Shown here: positions 8,849 to 18,324 of the stretch, piece by piece | Layout of the letters: every line of letters begins with the position of its first letter | Position numbering within the stretch: the first letter of the stretch is position 1 | NCBI GenBank assembly: GCA_900618795.1 | Contig: UYJD01000011.1 | Coordinates: 396,127 to 418,678 of the forward strand | From: Cyanodermella asteris | Lineage: Eukaryota > Ascomycota > Lecanoromycetes > Ostropales > Stictidaceae | Reading direction: 5' to 3' | DNA: 22,552 nucleotides | Program-made: the position numbers and the translations under genes | Notes under the pieces: model-generated | What the model saw: the letters and a program-made list of their open reading frames with translations, nothing else | Told to the model about the DNA's origin: nothing | Database searches by the model: none

Positions 8849-9910
8849 GATGAGGATGGTATTGGAAATTGCTCTGGTCTGACGATGGTGGAGAAAATGC
8901 TTGGAAGGTAGCCTTGGAATACATGCACGATACTGGCTGAGCGAAAGAAGGGGAAGCCTAGAAATTGAGACACACTTATAGTTCCGCACGTTCATGGTTG
9001 TGGATGTCAACATAGCCGATGCATTTCGGAGCCTCTAAATACGCCACCTCGAAGCGAACGTGAACACGCAGCATATTGACCGGCTTTAGGCTGATACGAG
9101 ACTCATGTTACAAGCAACACGCGACTATGTGCTGTTGAGAGTATATTCCCGAAGGAGATAGCACGGAAATATCGCTCGTAAGAGATCCGCTGACCTCGCA
9201 CGAGGGCGTAGACTTCCCCGCGTGGCTGTTGATTCTTAACCTTGCGACTCATCGGTAGCGTCATCATGCGGAAGCCTGATGATATGAAACAAGCTCAACA
9301 TTGATTGAGGTTGCGACAACGAATAGGGAGTCTCAGATATATGATTCAACGTCTGGTCGGCTGACAAAACTGTCGATGCACACATTGTTCCAAAATATTT
9401 TTGCAATTGAACCCCCGGAATTGCTTCAGACTCTGATGGCCAGTTCTAAAAAGAATTCGTGCCTAAGTCACTCATACAGTGCCTATATACTAGCTGTCAG
9501 ATTTCCTTTCAGCTCTTTGAGTCGCTAACAGCTTTGTCACCACGGTCGAGGTTCGAATACCACCACAGTCTCATCAGCAAGCAATTGTTCTGACAGAGTC
9601 TGGTTTGGTTTGATCACTACATGGCAGACCAGATGCGTTATCTTCGCATTTCCTCTCATGCACGCTTCGAGGACTTATGTGGTGCTCCCATTTGAACCAC
9701 AAGCACCGAATACTTTCGACAGCGACCCTGAATTCTCGCTGATCGGTACATTGATTCATGCCTCATTCTCTTCCGTGACTTGCCCCATAGATGCTCGTCT
9801 GACTAGGGCTTCCACATATTTTTAGCAGACCCTTTGCTGTGCAACAACCGCTTCCTTGCCTATACCAAGGCCCGCGTGAAGGGGAAACCAACGAGGCAAG
9901 ATGTACTCGA
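8849..9910. other. Spacer between SDR and DOPA-dioxygenase-like genes
   Basis: The left part is the 5' flank of the minus-strand SDR gene. If a start further upstream (9013) were used, 8849-9013 would encode a Ser/Arg-rich N-terminal extension. The rest (9014-9910) is AT-richer with only short meaningless frames, and is probably 3' UTR of the dioxygenase gene plus SDR promoter. Confidence 0.4.
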
Positions 9911-10557
9911 TCAGGCCGGAGTGGGCCCTGAACCGCCTTGCGCCTTGATTTTCTTGAACAGAGCCAAGTTCAAAGGTAGAGGCTGTCCCATCCTGAACAC
10001 TGTCAGCTCTCGAAATCGACCTGTGGTAGTTTAACGCACCAAGTCGCTCGCTGTGTATGATCACGTTCCTCCTCGTCCGTGTTCGGATGCACCAGCGCAC
10101 TCAACGGTCCCCGATTGATTACCAGCCAGGAAACAAAGGCTCCAAACTGCGCCGGGGTGAACAGATTCACTTCAAACATGCCAATCGGGTGTGGTCCGAT
10201 GGGGCGGTTGAAAATTGAGTAGATTCGCAGCTCGGGAAACTCTCGCCTGATCCTCTCCCACAGCTCTTCTGCAAACCTGCTCTGGTATTCGTCGGTTTGC
10301 AGGAAGTAGATGTGGACGTCGAAACCGCCTTCTCCGCCGTGCGAGATGGGTGCGGTGAATTCGGTATAAGCTGGGCTGAGCTTGTCGGAGGGCGGGTTGA
10401 TATATGACTTGCCATCGTCTGCTTTGTCCCTGGTTGCGTCAGTGACTGGATCGTAGACATGATGGACTGGTGCATACAGTGGGAGCGGAGGTAAATTTTC
10501 CCAGCCTTTGAGTGGGCTGTCATACGTGTACAACGACGGATCTGCCATGCCTGCCAT
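9911..10557 (-). CDS. DOPA 4,5-dioxygenase-like protein
   Basis: The gene has two exons on the minus strand, 10557-10040 and 9992-9911, coding for 199 residues. The family (DOPA 4,5-dioxygenase-like, known from Amanita DodA and many ascomycetes) cleaves catechol rings by extradiol oxygenation; the substrate here is unknown. Conserved segments are FDVHIYF (residues 79-85, His82), IRREFPELRIY (103-113), GPHPIGMFEVN (121-131, His123), NRGPLSALVHPNT (148-160, His157) and RDHTQRATW (165-173, His167), the His residues being candidate metal ligands. Without splicing the frame would end in non-family residues. The 47-base intron (10039-9993; donor GTGCGT, CTGAC branch point, acceptor TTCAG) joins ATW to MGQPLPLNL, restoring the family C-terminus. 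The N-terminal 75 residues are Pro/Asp-rich and less typical. It lies between an SDR gene and an SDR relic on the same strand. Confidence 0.92.
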
Positions 10558-11097
10558 TTTGGTGATTGCTACAGTGAGATGAAGTCAAATAAAGTCGAGG
10601 AAAACGACGAGTGAGCCTTTATTATGATCTACGTGTGTCGAGACATGAATATTCCAGAAAACGGTGCTTGGTTGCCGACATTCATCTTCAACCATTGTCC
10701 CGCAGGCGGGGCGTGACAGATGTACAGTCAGGCCTTTGTCAAGTCTCTAGCGGGCTACTTACACACCACATGGTCCAATGGCGCCATGTGTGGATTTCCA
10801 GACATCCTAAAGTTTTCGAACGTGCTGTGCTCTCATGGGCCGACCGCAAAAACGGAAATTCAGAGCGACGAATATTTCGATAGTCCACAACCCCCAGGCT
10901 CCCTCATTCGGCCCACGTAGTAGCATGGTAAGCCAAAGCCTCTCAAGGCTTTCTTTCGAGTCGCTATTCCAGACATGGAACTCTTTTCGATGATTGCGAT
11001 CACATAATTGTTTTTTGGGCCTGCTATTTTGATTTTTGGATCTATACCTGGACTTCTCTGCCTCAACCTCCAGCTTCAATTCCTGTCTTTCTCGCTT
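10558..11097. other. Spacer between dioxygenase gene and SDR relic
   Basis: These 540 bases hold the promoter side of the dioxygenase gene and the 3' flank of the SDR relic. Open frames here (for example 10611-10920 on plus and 10807-11079 on minus) are short, mutually overlapping and without motifs. Confidence 0.4.
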
Positions 11098-11738
11098 CTA
11101 CATCTTGAACCCTCTGCCTACTTTCCCAAGGTAGCGTATCCACACCTTCGTTGCATCTTCGCCGCTCATGGCCAGACGAAACTTTAAAAGATCGCGCCGT
11201 TCAATCTCTGGGCGCTTTGTCAGAAACTCGTCCATGCTGTAAAGTGGTCAGTCCCGTTTGATGCAGCGAGATGGAATACTCACTTCCAGTTCGCGCTCAC
11301 CCATCGTCCAGCAAGCCACTCTCTGCGCTCGCTGAGCAGCCAAGTAGTGGCATCCGCCGATGGGCCTCAGTGTCTCGAGCGTTCCTGCATTGAGAACAAG
11401 AACATCGAGCTTGCCGGAAGCTTCCGAGATGGCCTTTCCGGCGGCTTGTACCTTGGGCGCAGGGTGACCGGTGAATTTTTTTGCTTGGATCTTTTCCTCG
11501 CTCATGGCTGCCAAGGAGGATTGAGCGAGTATCGCTGTGCTGGTGGCGCCTTGCCGTGTGAATGAGACGGCGGTTGCTTTGCCGATGCCTTGAGACGCTC
11601 CTGTGACTGCGACATGGCGTCCTGTGCAGGAGGCATCGTTGGGTTTGGAGCGATGAAGGTGTAGGTGTAGGTGTCATGGTGGTTTGTGCAGAAGTTGAGG
11701 CCGGACGAGTCGATCGGAGTGATCGGGTCGAACGACAT
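11098..11738 (-). pseudogene. Decayed short-chain dehydrogenase gene lacking its catalytic core
   Basis: The relic starts at an ATG at 11738-11736 with the N-terminus MSFDPITPIDSSGLNF, typical of a fungal SDR subfamily. After ...YTFIAP the frame shifts by one base (about 11641-11647) and continues GRHVAVTGASQGIGKAT, the cofactor motif. An internal stretch of the Rossmann fold is missing near 11447-11452, where GHPAPKV runs straight into QAAGKAI. LDVLVLNAGTLE follows. At about 11357-11359 the frame shifts again and jumps to the C-terminus, SERREWLAGRWVSANW, so roughly 100-130 residues including the Ser/YxxxK active site are gone. The last intron (11283-11237; 47 bases, GTGAGT donor, CTGAC branch point, TTTACAG acceptor) is still correct. 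It leads into NMDEFLTKRPEIERRDLLKFRLAM and a stop at 11100-11098. It cannot encode a working SDR. It is a host gene copy in decay, probably fairly recent since the splice sites and long coding blocks survive. Confidence 0.88.
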
Positions 11739-12894
11739 GGTGTGAACTGGTTGGAGACTTAGAATGTACGATAGGGAGGAGATCAAGATTGGATAGAACT
11801 GGGCTGAAATGCTTGGATATGGACGGAGAGTTCTTGTAGTTGAGCTGTGCTTGAGCTGTGAATGCTGGGTCGGTCTGCGGAAGACCATTGGCATTGATAC
11901 CAAACCATTGCATCTCGATTTCGTTCGTCGAGTCCTGATCTCTGGTTGCTGTTCCTTCGCTTGGTCTTACCACAGTGTCAAGGCCAGCACCGAGCACGAA
12001 TTGGAGCTTGGGCTCTGGTGACATGATGGAAGGCATGGTCTGCACCGAAGCCAGGCATTGCGGAACCCCGTAACAACGGAGACATGGTGCCTCGGCATCG
12101 CCAGCTCGTTCGGTCACAAGAATGCCACCCAAACTCGAGAGCGAAGGCAGGCATTTCAGGGCTTACATACGGCAGGGAACAAGGGGTAAGAATCAGCAGC
12201 ATCACGTTGGGTTGCTCAAGACGACATAATAACAGCAATCGACAGCCGGTGCAACATTGGTTTGAGGCTCTTGTTCCAGCATTATCAGTGAATTTGAGAC
12301 TAAACGGATGCAGACTCGTGTCGCGGGTGGAGAGGACAAACACCTGGTGCTGACTCGATGGATGATGGTCTGCCGCATGGGTAAGCCCCTCCTTACTTAC
12401 TTTGCGCCCGTCACCAGCATGCACTCAGGTGCTGCGCGAAGGTGTGAGCGTGGAACGTCGACGGTTGCTTTGGTACGATGCTGTCGATGCGTAGTACGCG
12501 CTCATGGCCTGATATGCTTCGAGCGGTCGCTTTGTGGGTCAAAACAAATCGCGCAAACGCCGGTCCAGCGTTTCTTGGTCGAGGCTCAACCTAATTCGCC
12601 CGATTTGGCGGTCGTGGAACGCTGCATCGCCCTTTGCCTGCTACTAATTTAGCATCTTCGATTCTTGACGATCAATTTCCTGGTTGATGCGCTTTTCTGT
12701 CGATGCTGCGGATATCATTGATTCGTGCGACTGCTGCAATCCACCCACTCCGACTTGACCGCCGATAACACGCGATCAGCGAGCCGATACGCTGAGAAAC
12801 CGACGGCCAGTGATCCTCATCACAGTGACCTCCACCAAGGTAGCCACGACACGAGCGATGATATAGTTTCGCAGCATACTCAGGTCGCGCCTCG
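11739..12894. other. Divergent spacer between SDR relic and rhodopsin-domain gene
   Basis: This 1.16 kb stretch is bounded by two divergent starts. Long but motif-free frames occur on the minus strand (11674-12132, 11978-12424) and plus strand (12308-12652); none has family features or splice structure. It probably holds the promoters of both flanking genes. Confidence 0.4.
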
Positions 12895-13938
12895 ATGGCG
12901 AGCCAAATGCCACCAGCCAAGCCAGCCATCACCGAAGATGACTACTCATCACTGCCCAAGGTCATCAGCTGGCTTCTGATTGTGGCCGAAGCCTTTGCTG
13001 TTCTCGCCAAATGCGTCACACTGGGATGGATGCGGAGGTTTCGATGGTTCAGCGCGGACAATCTTCTGATTGTGTTGTCGTTATTGTTCAGCGCTGGGCT
13101 GACTGCTTCGGTCTCGCTCGCTAGCACGTACGGTCTTGGGCAGCGGTACCCTACAGGAGACTACGAGAAGGCCTTGTACGTCTCGAACCTTCTGTACATC
13201 TTGACGTTGGTCGCTTCGAAGGCTGCCGTATTGTTTTTGCTGTGGGCACTGACACCAGATGCTGTTCATCGACGATTAATGCTCGGGGTTGGCTTGCTGA
13301 TTGCACTCTGGGGCGTGTCGTCGTTCTTCGTCGCGGCGTTCGAATGCTCGTTACCGCGGCCGTGGACGGGAGGTTGCGTGAATCGGTATGCCTTTTGGGT
13401 CTGGTTTGACGTGTTCAACATCCTGACCGAGCTATGTCTCGTCTCGTTGCCGTGTCTCATCATCTACAACCTGCAGTCCAGTATGTCCAAGAAGTTCTCT
13501 GTCATGAGTGCATTCATGCTGAGGGTGATGGTGATTGGGGCGGCGATTGCAGAGATCTACTACCGGGGTCAGTCCGACACTGTCTTTGATGAGTGGCGGG
13601 TATGGGTTTGTGTGTTGTTTGTACAAGCGTCGAGCATCGTCTTTGCGTGCGTGCCATTCATGAAGCCATTCTTTAGCTCATTGGAAAGTGGATTCGTGCG
13701 GACGGACGATGTGAGGAGGATTGGTAGCCGGCAGAGGACGTTTGCGCCGGTGAGGAATCTGGCCTTCTGGCAAACCAACAACCACAGGACGAAGCCGGGC
13801 AACGATTCAGGACGGGGACCTGAAGCAGACAATACGACGGGAGGTCACACGTTGAATTCGGGGAGTGAAACCACGCCGTTGGCCGATCGACGAGGCGGGG
13901 AGCAACACCAGACGACTGGAGCGAGTACAGAGAGATGA
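12895..13938 (+). CDS. Fungal rhodopsin-domain (SAT4/PTH11-like) membrane protein
   Basis: This is an intronless gene of 347 residues. Seven hydrophobic helices lie at about 22-45, 54-78, 95-118, 128-150, 165-193, 203-222 and 233-258. Features of the fungal rhodopsin-domain family are present: YGLGQRY after helix 2, the loop motif ECSLPRPWTGGCVNRYAFW with two cysteines before helix 5, and VFACVPFMKPFF at the end of helix 7, followed by SLESGFVRTDDVRR. The C-terminal 80 residues are hydrophilic, Gly/Asn/Thr-rich and probably cytoplasmic. Related proteins include PTH11-type putative surface receptors; most members have no known ligand. It is divergent from the SDR relic and has no visible partner gene. 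The first ATG is used; a second at codon 5 would make little difference. Confidence 0.92.
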   Translation: MASQMPPAKPAITEDDYSSLPKVISWLLIVAEAFAVLAKCVTLGWMRRFRWFSADNLLIVLSLLFSAGLTASVSLASTYGLGQRYPTGDYEKALYVSNLLYILTLVASKAAVLFLLWALTPDAVHRRLMLGVGLLIALWGVSSFFVAAFECSLPRPWTGGCVNRYAFWVWFDVFNILTELCLVSLPCLIIYNLQSSMSKKFSVMSAFMLRVMVIGAAIAEIYYRGQSDTVFDEWRVWVCVLFVQASSIVFACVPFMKPFFSSLESGFVRTDDVRRIGSRQRTFAPVRNLAFWQTNNHRTKPGNDSGRGPEADNTTGGHTLNSGSETTPLADRRGGEQHQTTGASTER

Positions 13939-14709
13939 GGGCGTCTAGACAACGACATCATGGGCATGGTCTGTTTGAACTTGTGATGGAGGGTCGACCG
14001 CAGGCTGCAGCACTTGGGTGGATGATGTGCAAGTGCTTGTGCATGGAGGACATGAATGCATCAGCGCGCAAGGTATCGATGTAAATGGTCCATGTCGTCG
14101 CTTGGGATGACACCACGCTCGATCGGCTTAGAGCGAGAGCAGAATCCGACAACTACTGCCGCACGTCTGAGACTTGGAACGCATTCGAACATGAGCCTGG
14201 GGCGGTATTACAAGCGCGGATCTGGGAGGGACTCGATAATGACTTTTCGTGAGCAGGGCATAGCTCATGCATGTGACGAAGGCCGCTACCTGCGTTTGGG
14301 GAGGGAGCAGAGACCAGCTACCACACGTCCTTTGACTGACAGCTTTACGTGTGGGAGGAGCACTCCTGGCGACTGGGAGCACATGAACCCTGGCGAGCGA
14401 GCCAGGCAAAAGGCGCCGCAGTGCTCATAGTAGGACGAGCAGTTGCTGCAACGATGCTGCGAGCCACGCCACGAACGGAGGTTCAGATTTTGGTGATTGG
14501 AGTGACAGGTATATAGAGAAGTAACGGCCGCATACATATATCCTTTGAAGCACTCTCGAGTATATTAGGTAGCTCCGATAAAAGTTCCTCCTGTAGTCCA
14601 CTGTAGATGCGCCAGCGAGGTTGGTGCCAGCGACGCCGAAAGTGATGCTCCTTCCGGCCCGCGAGCGCCGATCTTCGACTGAAGCTACACCTCCACCCAC
14701 AGCTTCACG
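13939..14709. other. Spacer upstream of the AP-2 mu gene
   Basis: This 770-base gap contains only short frames without motifs (for example 14056-14430). It holds the 3' end of the rhodopsin-domain gene and the promoter and leader of the adaptor gene; a TATATATCC-like stretch occurs near 14535. Confidence 0.4.
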
Positions 14710-16065
14710 ATGCTGTCAGGAGTGCTCGTCTTCAATCAGAAAGGCGAGAACCTGATTTTCAGAGCCTTTCGCAATGATTGCCGCCCGCGCCTCGCTGATG
14801 TCTTTCGCATCCAGGTCATCTCCAACGCCCAAGTCCGCTCCCCGATCCTGACACTGGGCTCGACAACATTCAGTCACATCAAACATGAAAACATCTACCT
14901 GGTCGCGATAACGAAAAGCAATGTCAACGCAGCGCTGGTATTTGAGTTCCTGTACCGGCTCGTGCAGCTCGGGAAGGGGTACTTTGGGAAGTTTGACGAA
15001 GAGGCCGTGAAGAGTAACTTTGTGCTCGTCTACGAACTGCTTGATGGTATGACCTCGGAGACGATGGGCCGAAGTTTCGGGCAATGACTGATAGTTATAG
15101 AAATCCTCGACTTTGGGTACCCTCAGAACATGGATACGGACACGTTGAAGATGTACATCACGACCGAGGGGGTTAAGAACGAGCGGACGGCCGAGGATTC
15201 GAGTCGGATTACAATGCAAGCTACCGGAGCGCAGTCATGGAGGAGAAACGATATCAAGTACCGGAAGAATGAGGCTTTCGTGGACGTGATTGAGGATGTG
15301 AACCTTCTCATGTCCGCGGCTGGGACGGTGTTAAGAGCTGATGTTACGGGACAAATTGTGATGCGAGCATATCTGACGGGGACACCGGAGTGCAAGTTCG
15401 GCCTGAACGATAGGCTTTTGCTTGACGGTGATGGACCAGTTGGGAATATGGCGGGCACGAAAGCGACGAAAGCGGCGGCAGGGAGTGTCACGCTCGAGGA
15501 TTGTCAGTTTCATCAGTGTGTGAAACTGGGCAAGTTCGACCAGGACAGGATCATCTCATTCGTGCCGCCGGATGGGGAGTTTGAGCTGATGCGGTACCGT
15601 GCTACGGAGAACGTGAATCTTCCTTTCAAGGTCCACGCGATTGTGAATGAGATTGGCAAGACGAAGGTGGAATATAGCGTGGCAATCAAGTCGAACTATG
15701 GGGCGAAACTGTTCGCTACGAATGTGTTGGTAAGGATACCGACGCCGCTGAATACTGCGAAGGTTACGGAACGGACAAATCAGGGCAAGGCCAAGTACGA
15801 GCCGGAGCAGAACAATCTCGTGTGGAAGATTAATCGGTTCAATGGACAGCAAGAGTATGTGCTGAGTGCGGAGGCGGACTTGACGAGCATGACGAATCAG
15901 AAGGCGTGGTCACGGCCGCCCTTGAGTTTGAGCTTCAGTTTGTTGATGTTTACAAGTTCGGGCTTGTTGGTGAGGTACCTGAAGGTGTTTGAGAAGAATA
16001 ATTATAGCAGTGTGAAATGGGTGAGGTATATGACGAGAGCGGGCAGCTATGAAATACGCTTTTGA
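14710..16065 (+). CDS. apm4: AP-2 complex subunit mu (clathrin adaptor)
   Basis: The gene has two exons, 14710-15046 and 15101-16065, coding for 433 residues. It is the medium subunit of the AP-2 adaptor, which binds cargo and lipid at the plasma membrane during endocytosis; in filamentous fungi AP-2 also serves polar growth. The N-terminal longin-like domain (MLSGVLVFNQKGENLIFRAF, to about residue 140) is followed by the mu-homology domain from about residue 165 (KYRKNEAFVDVIEDVNLLM, LTGTPECKFGLNDRL, FHQCVKLGKFD, ISFVPPDGEFELMRYR). The C-terminus SSVKWVRYMTRAGSYEIRF is the usual mu2 end. The 54-base intron (15047-15100; GTATGA donor, ATAG acceptor) splits YELLD from EILDFGYPQN; the GAA codon is divided after its first base and the splice restores the family sequence exactly. 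Unspliced message would stop 24 bases into the second half of the intron. It is full length with no anomalies. Confidence 0.98.
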
Positions 16066-17610
16066 TTATGGACTGGATGTGGTGGTGGAGATGATGCAAG
16101 AGGAGGAGAATTTCGCCGCAGTGGTGATAAAAGTCAGGTTTGGCAAAAGGGACAACAAGACATTGCTATTGACTTGGAGGACCGAGTCTAATGTCGAACG
16201 ACTGAAGATGAAATGCTTGGAGTCGCATTGCATGGCGAACTCAGTGCTGCGAATGGCAATGTCCATAATGCTGAATGTCTCGTTGCATTGCCAAAGCGCC
16301 ACGTTTCTCCACCTGGCCAGGATCGGAATGGCGTTTGACATTGAACGGAGAGGTAACGACCTCCTGAAGGCGAGGACCGAGATGCTGGAGGGGGCATCGA
16401 CTGTCAAAAGCCCAAGTCACCGGCAAGCGCTGGGTCTTTGCTTCAGGTTTGAAATTCCCATCGACGATGATGAAAATGGCCTCCAATCGCGGATCGACAA
16501 TGTCGGGCATTATGTCAACGAGTCCCAACTTGATCATTGGTCTTGGAAATCGAGAGAACTTGGGATTGGCGAATCCAGTCCGTGGACCTGGATCTTTGAG
16601 ATCGAGCCACAGTCCAAGGTGCTGGCTGCGGTATCAAATGGCGACAACAGCAACCATTAGACCCAGGCTGTGGACCACGAGAGGCAGATGTAGCACACGG
16701 GCGAGTGAAATAGAAAGGACCATCGTGGTCTGCACGGCGAGAGGAAACGGTCTGCCCGACACGATAGAGTCGTAATAATGTGACCGCTGTTGATGGCTGA
16801 ACTGCGAGATGCAAAGGTCGGGGGCTCATGCCTGGCGGCACATGTACAGCTCGAAATGCCGCAGAGCGCCTTGAAAATGAAGCTTAAAGGGCATTGGCAG
16901 ACTGAGCTTGCAAATGCAACCTCAATGCCTGGCTGCGGGCTGTTGAAAACGTGATCATTTGACGACTTTTGGGAATACCAACGTTGCTGCTGATTGTAAA
17001 TGTACAATTTAGACGGTGCCAGAAGGACTGGACAGCGCCATGCTTTCAGGACAACCTGCCTCACAATTGTAAGACGCCAACGACGATCGCAGGCTTTAAG
17101 ACCGTGGCGTCTGGAAGAACGACGTTGTGGCGAATCAAAAATGTTGAATGCCGTCGCCGAACGCACAATTGAAGCTCACGCACGGTGACAAGCTGCCTCG
17201 AATCGTGTCACGTACTTCTTGGGGCTCCAAGTCACGCATCGCAGCACATCACGAACGTACAATACCGGCGCCGAGAGGACGTTTGATCTTACATATTCTC
17301 CCGGTCAGGGCTGGACAGACAATTCGAGCTCACGCAAACATTGAGTTTCGGTTACGATGCCAGCACATATGAGAACGACGCGTGTCGATGGTTTGGGGGT
17401 TTCAATTTCAATTTCAATTCCTGTGTCTGTTCCGGCACAATGTGCGTTCCGCTGTTCAAGTACAACCTTGCCAAGTCGCTCGTGAATTTGTGTTTGTCCT
17501 GTTCATCCCTCTAGCTCCATTCGTGCTGTCGATGACATTGGTGGTGTCGTTGACGTTGAGTGGTGAGCCGTCACACGGAGAGTCGCAGCTGGACGAGCGA
17601 GGCTGCTGGT
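16066..17610. other. Spacer between AP-2 mu and eL41 genes
   Basis: This 1.5 kb stretch has no supported gene. A 203-codon plus frame (16049-16660) starts inside the end of the AP-2 mu gene and has no family features. Opposing minus frames (16066-16407, 16241-16537, 16657-17166) are equally featureless. An unannotated or decayed gene on the minus strand near 16.1-16.8 kb cannot be excluded but cannot be supported. Confidence 0.35.
17400..17420. repeat. Short TTTCAA tandem repeat
   Basis: Three and a half copies of the hexamer TTTCAA, in the presumed 3' flank of the eL41 gene. A simple sequence tract, nothing more. Confidence 0.6.
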
Positions 17611-17739
17611 TTACTTGCTGTGAAGGTGTTAGAATTGAATTGAGTGCCAGATAGTGGGCTGAACTTACGAGCGAGCGCGGGTCTTTCTTCTCTTACGCTT
17701 GAGGCGACGAACGCGCTTCTTCCTCCACTTCGCTCTCAT
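17611..17739 (-). CDS. RPL41: Ribosomal protein eL41 (25 residues, split gene)
   Basis: This is the smallest ribosomal protein, a single basic helix at the interface of the two subunits. The first coding exon (17739-17669) encodes MRAKWRKKRVRRLKRK and continues to the first two bases of Ser24. The intron (17668-17618; 51 bases, donor GTAAGT, branch point CTAAC, acceptor TTCACAG) is followed by a 7-base last coding exon (17617-17611) that completes Ser24, adds Lys25 and the TAA. The result differs from the yeast and human 25-residue proteins at only a few positions and ends RARSK as expected. If unspliced, translation stops at once after Ser24, so the splice adds a single residue, the conserved final Lys. 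A second, 5'UTR intron is likely just upstream. The gene is easily missed because of its size. It is divergent from the FHA-kinase gene. Confidence 0.97.
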
Positions 17740-17744
17740 ATTGG

Positions 17745-17804
17745 CTGAGCTGGAAAAGTCAGCTGGGAATGCAGTTGGGGTACAATTGAGGGTGGTGAAC
17801 TCAC
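17745..17804 (-). other. Probable 5'UTR intron of RPL41
   Basis: Upstream of the eL41 ATG on the minus strand is a 60-base GT..AG interval: donor GTGAGT (17804-17799), branch-point-like CTGAC, and acceptor CTCAG ending at 17745, five bases (CCAAT) before the ATG. Another AG a few bases earlier could also serve as acceptor. Leader introns are common in fungal ribosomal-protein genes. Confidence 0.65.
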
Positions 17805-18324
17805 TTTGCTGTGGATGAAGAGTGTTGGTGAGGAAAGAAGAAGCTCCCGTCTCGCACGCGATCATGAAGGCAGTGCGGAGAGGGATGCTGACTAAGCCAG
17901 CTCGGGCTCGGGTGCGTTACGCTTGCCCTAAGCGCCAAGATCGTCCAAGCGGCTGCCGCTGTTTTGCGACTGTGTTAGCCGGGTCATGGCTTGAATGTGT
18001 TGCTCAAGTTGAGGAGTCTGAACGACAAGATGACCAGTCGCACTGACAAAATAATGAAGCTGTCGCGCGATTTGATGTCCTCGCCGCCGCGATCGTGATC
18101 GTTGCATGCTTGTCGAATATTCTGCCGAATCGGTGGTTCCAACCGCTCCTGCAGTATTGCCCGGCTTCAAGATGAGGCAGGCGCGACTCAAAACTTCAGG
18201 ATGGCAAAATGGCACACTCGAATGATGCAGTGCAGAGTTTTGTCCATTGATTCCTATTACAAGCCGGAGTACAATTGGATACGCCCGCCTCTTCTGTTCA
18301 CCTCTCCTTCGGCCAATTCTTATC
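17805..18324. promoter_or_regulatory. Shared divergent promoter region of RPL41 and FHA-kinase genes
   Basis: The only regulatory space for both genes is this roughly 520-base interval: eL41 transcription runs left, the kinase right. The side nearest the kinase is pyrimidine-rich (about 18280-18320). Small frames inside (17822-18046, 17928-18359) have no features. No specific factor site is claimed. Confidence 0.45.

Noticed and set aside
8849-9013. Basic 55-codon N-terminal extension of the SDR as a mitochondrial presequence
   Set aside because: Arg/Ser content is suggestive, but the downstream ATG gives the normal SDR start and length; evidence is too weak.
9543-9570. GGTTCGAATACC resembling a tRNA T-loop
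   Set aside because: The flanking bases do not pair into a T-stem and no acceptor, D or anticodon arms can be drawn around it.
11674-12132. 152-codon minus frame upstream of the SDR relic
   Set aside because: It runs through the relic's start in another frame, has no family features, and its length is common for chance in GC-rich sequence.
16049-16660. 203-codon plus-strand frame overlapping the AP-2 mu stop
   Set aside because: It begins inside another gene, has no recognisable motif or promoter space, and is opposed by equally long minus frames; probably chance.
17382-17654. 90-codon plus frame with QFQFQF repeat
   Set aside because: It is antisense to the eL41 3' region and its repeat is only the TTTCAA hexamer tract.
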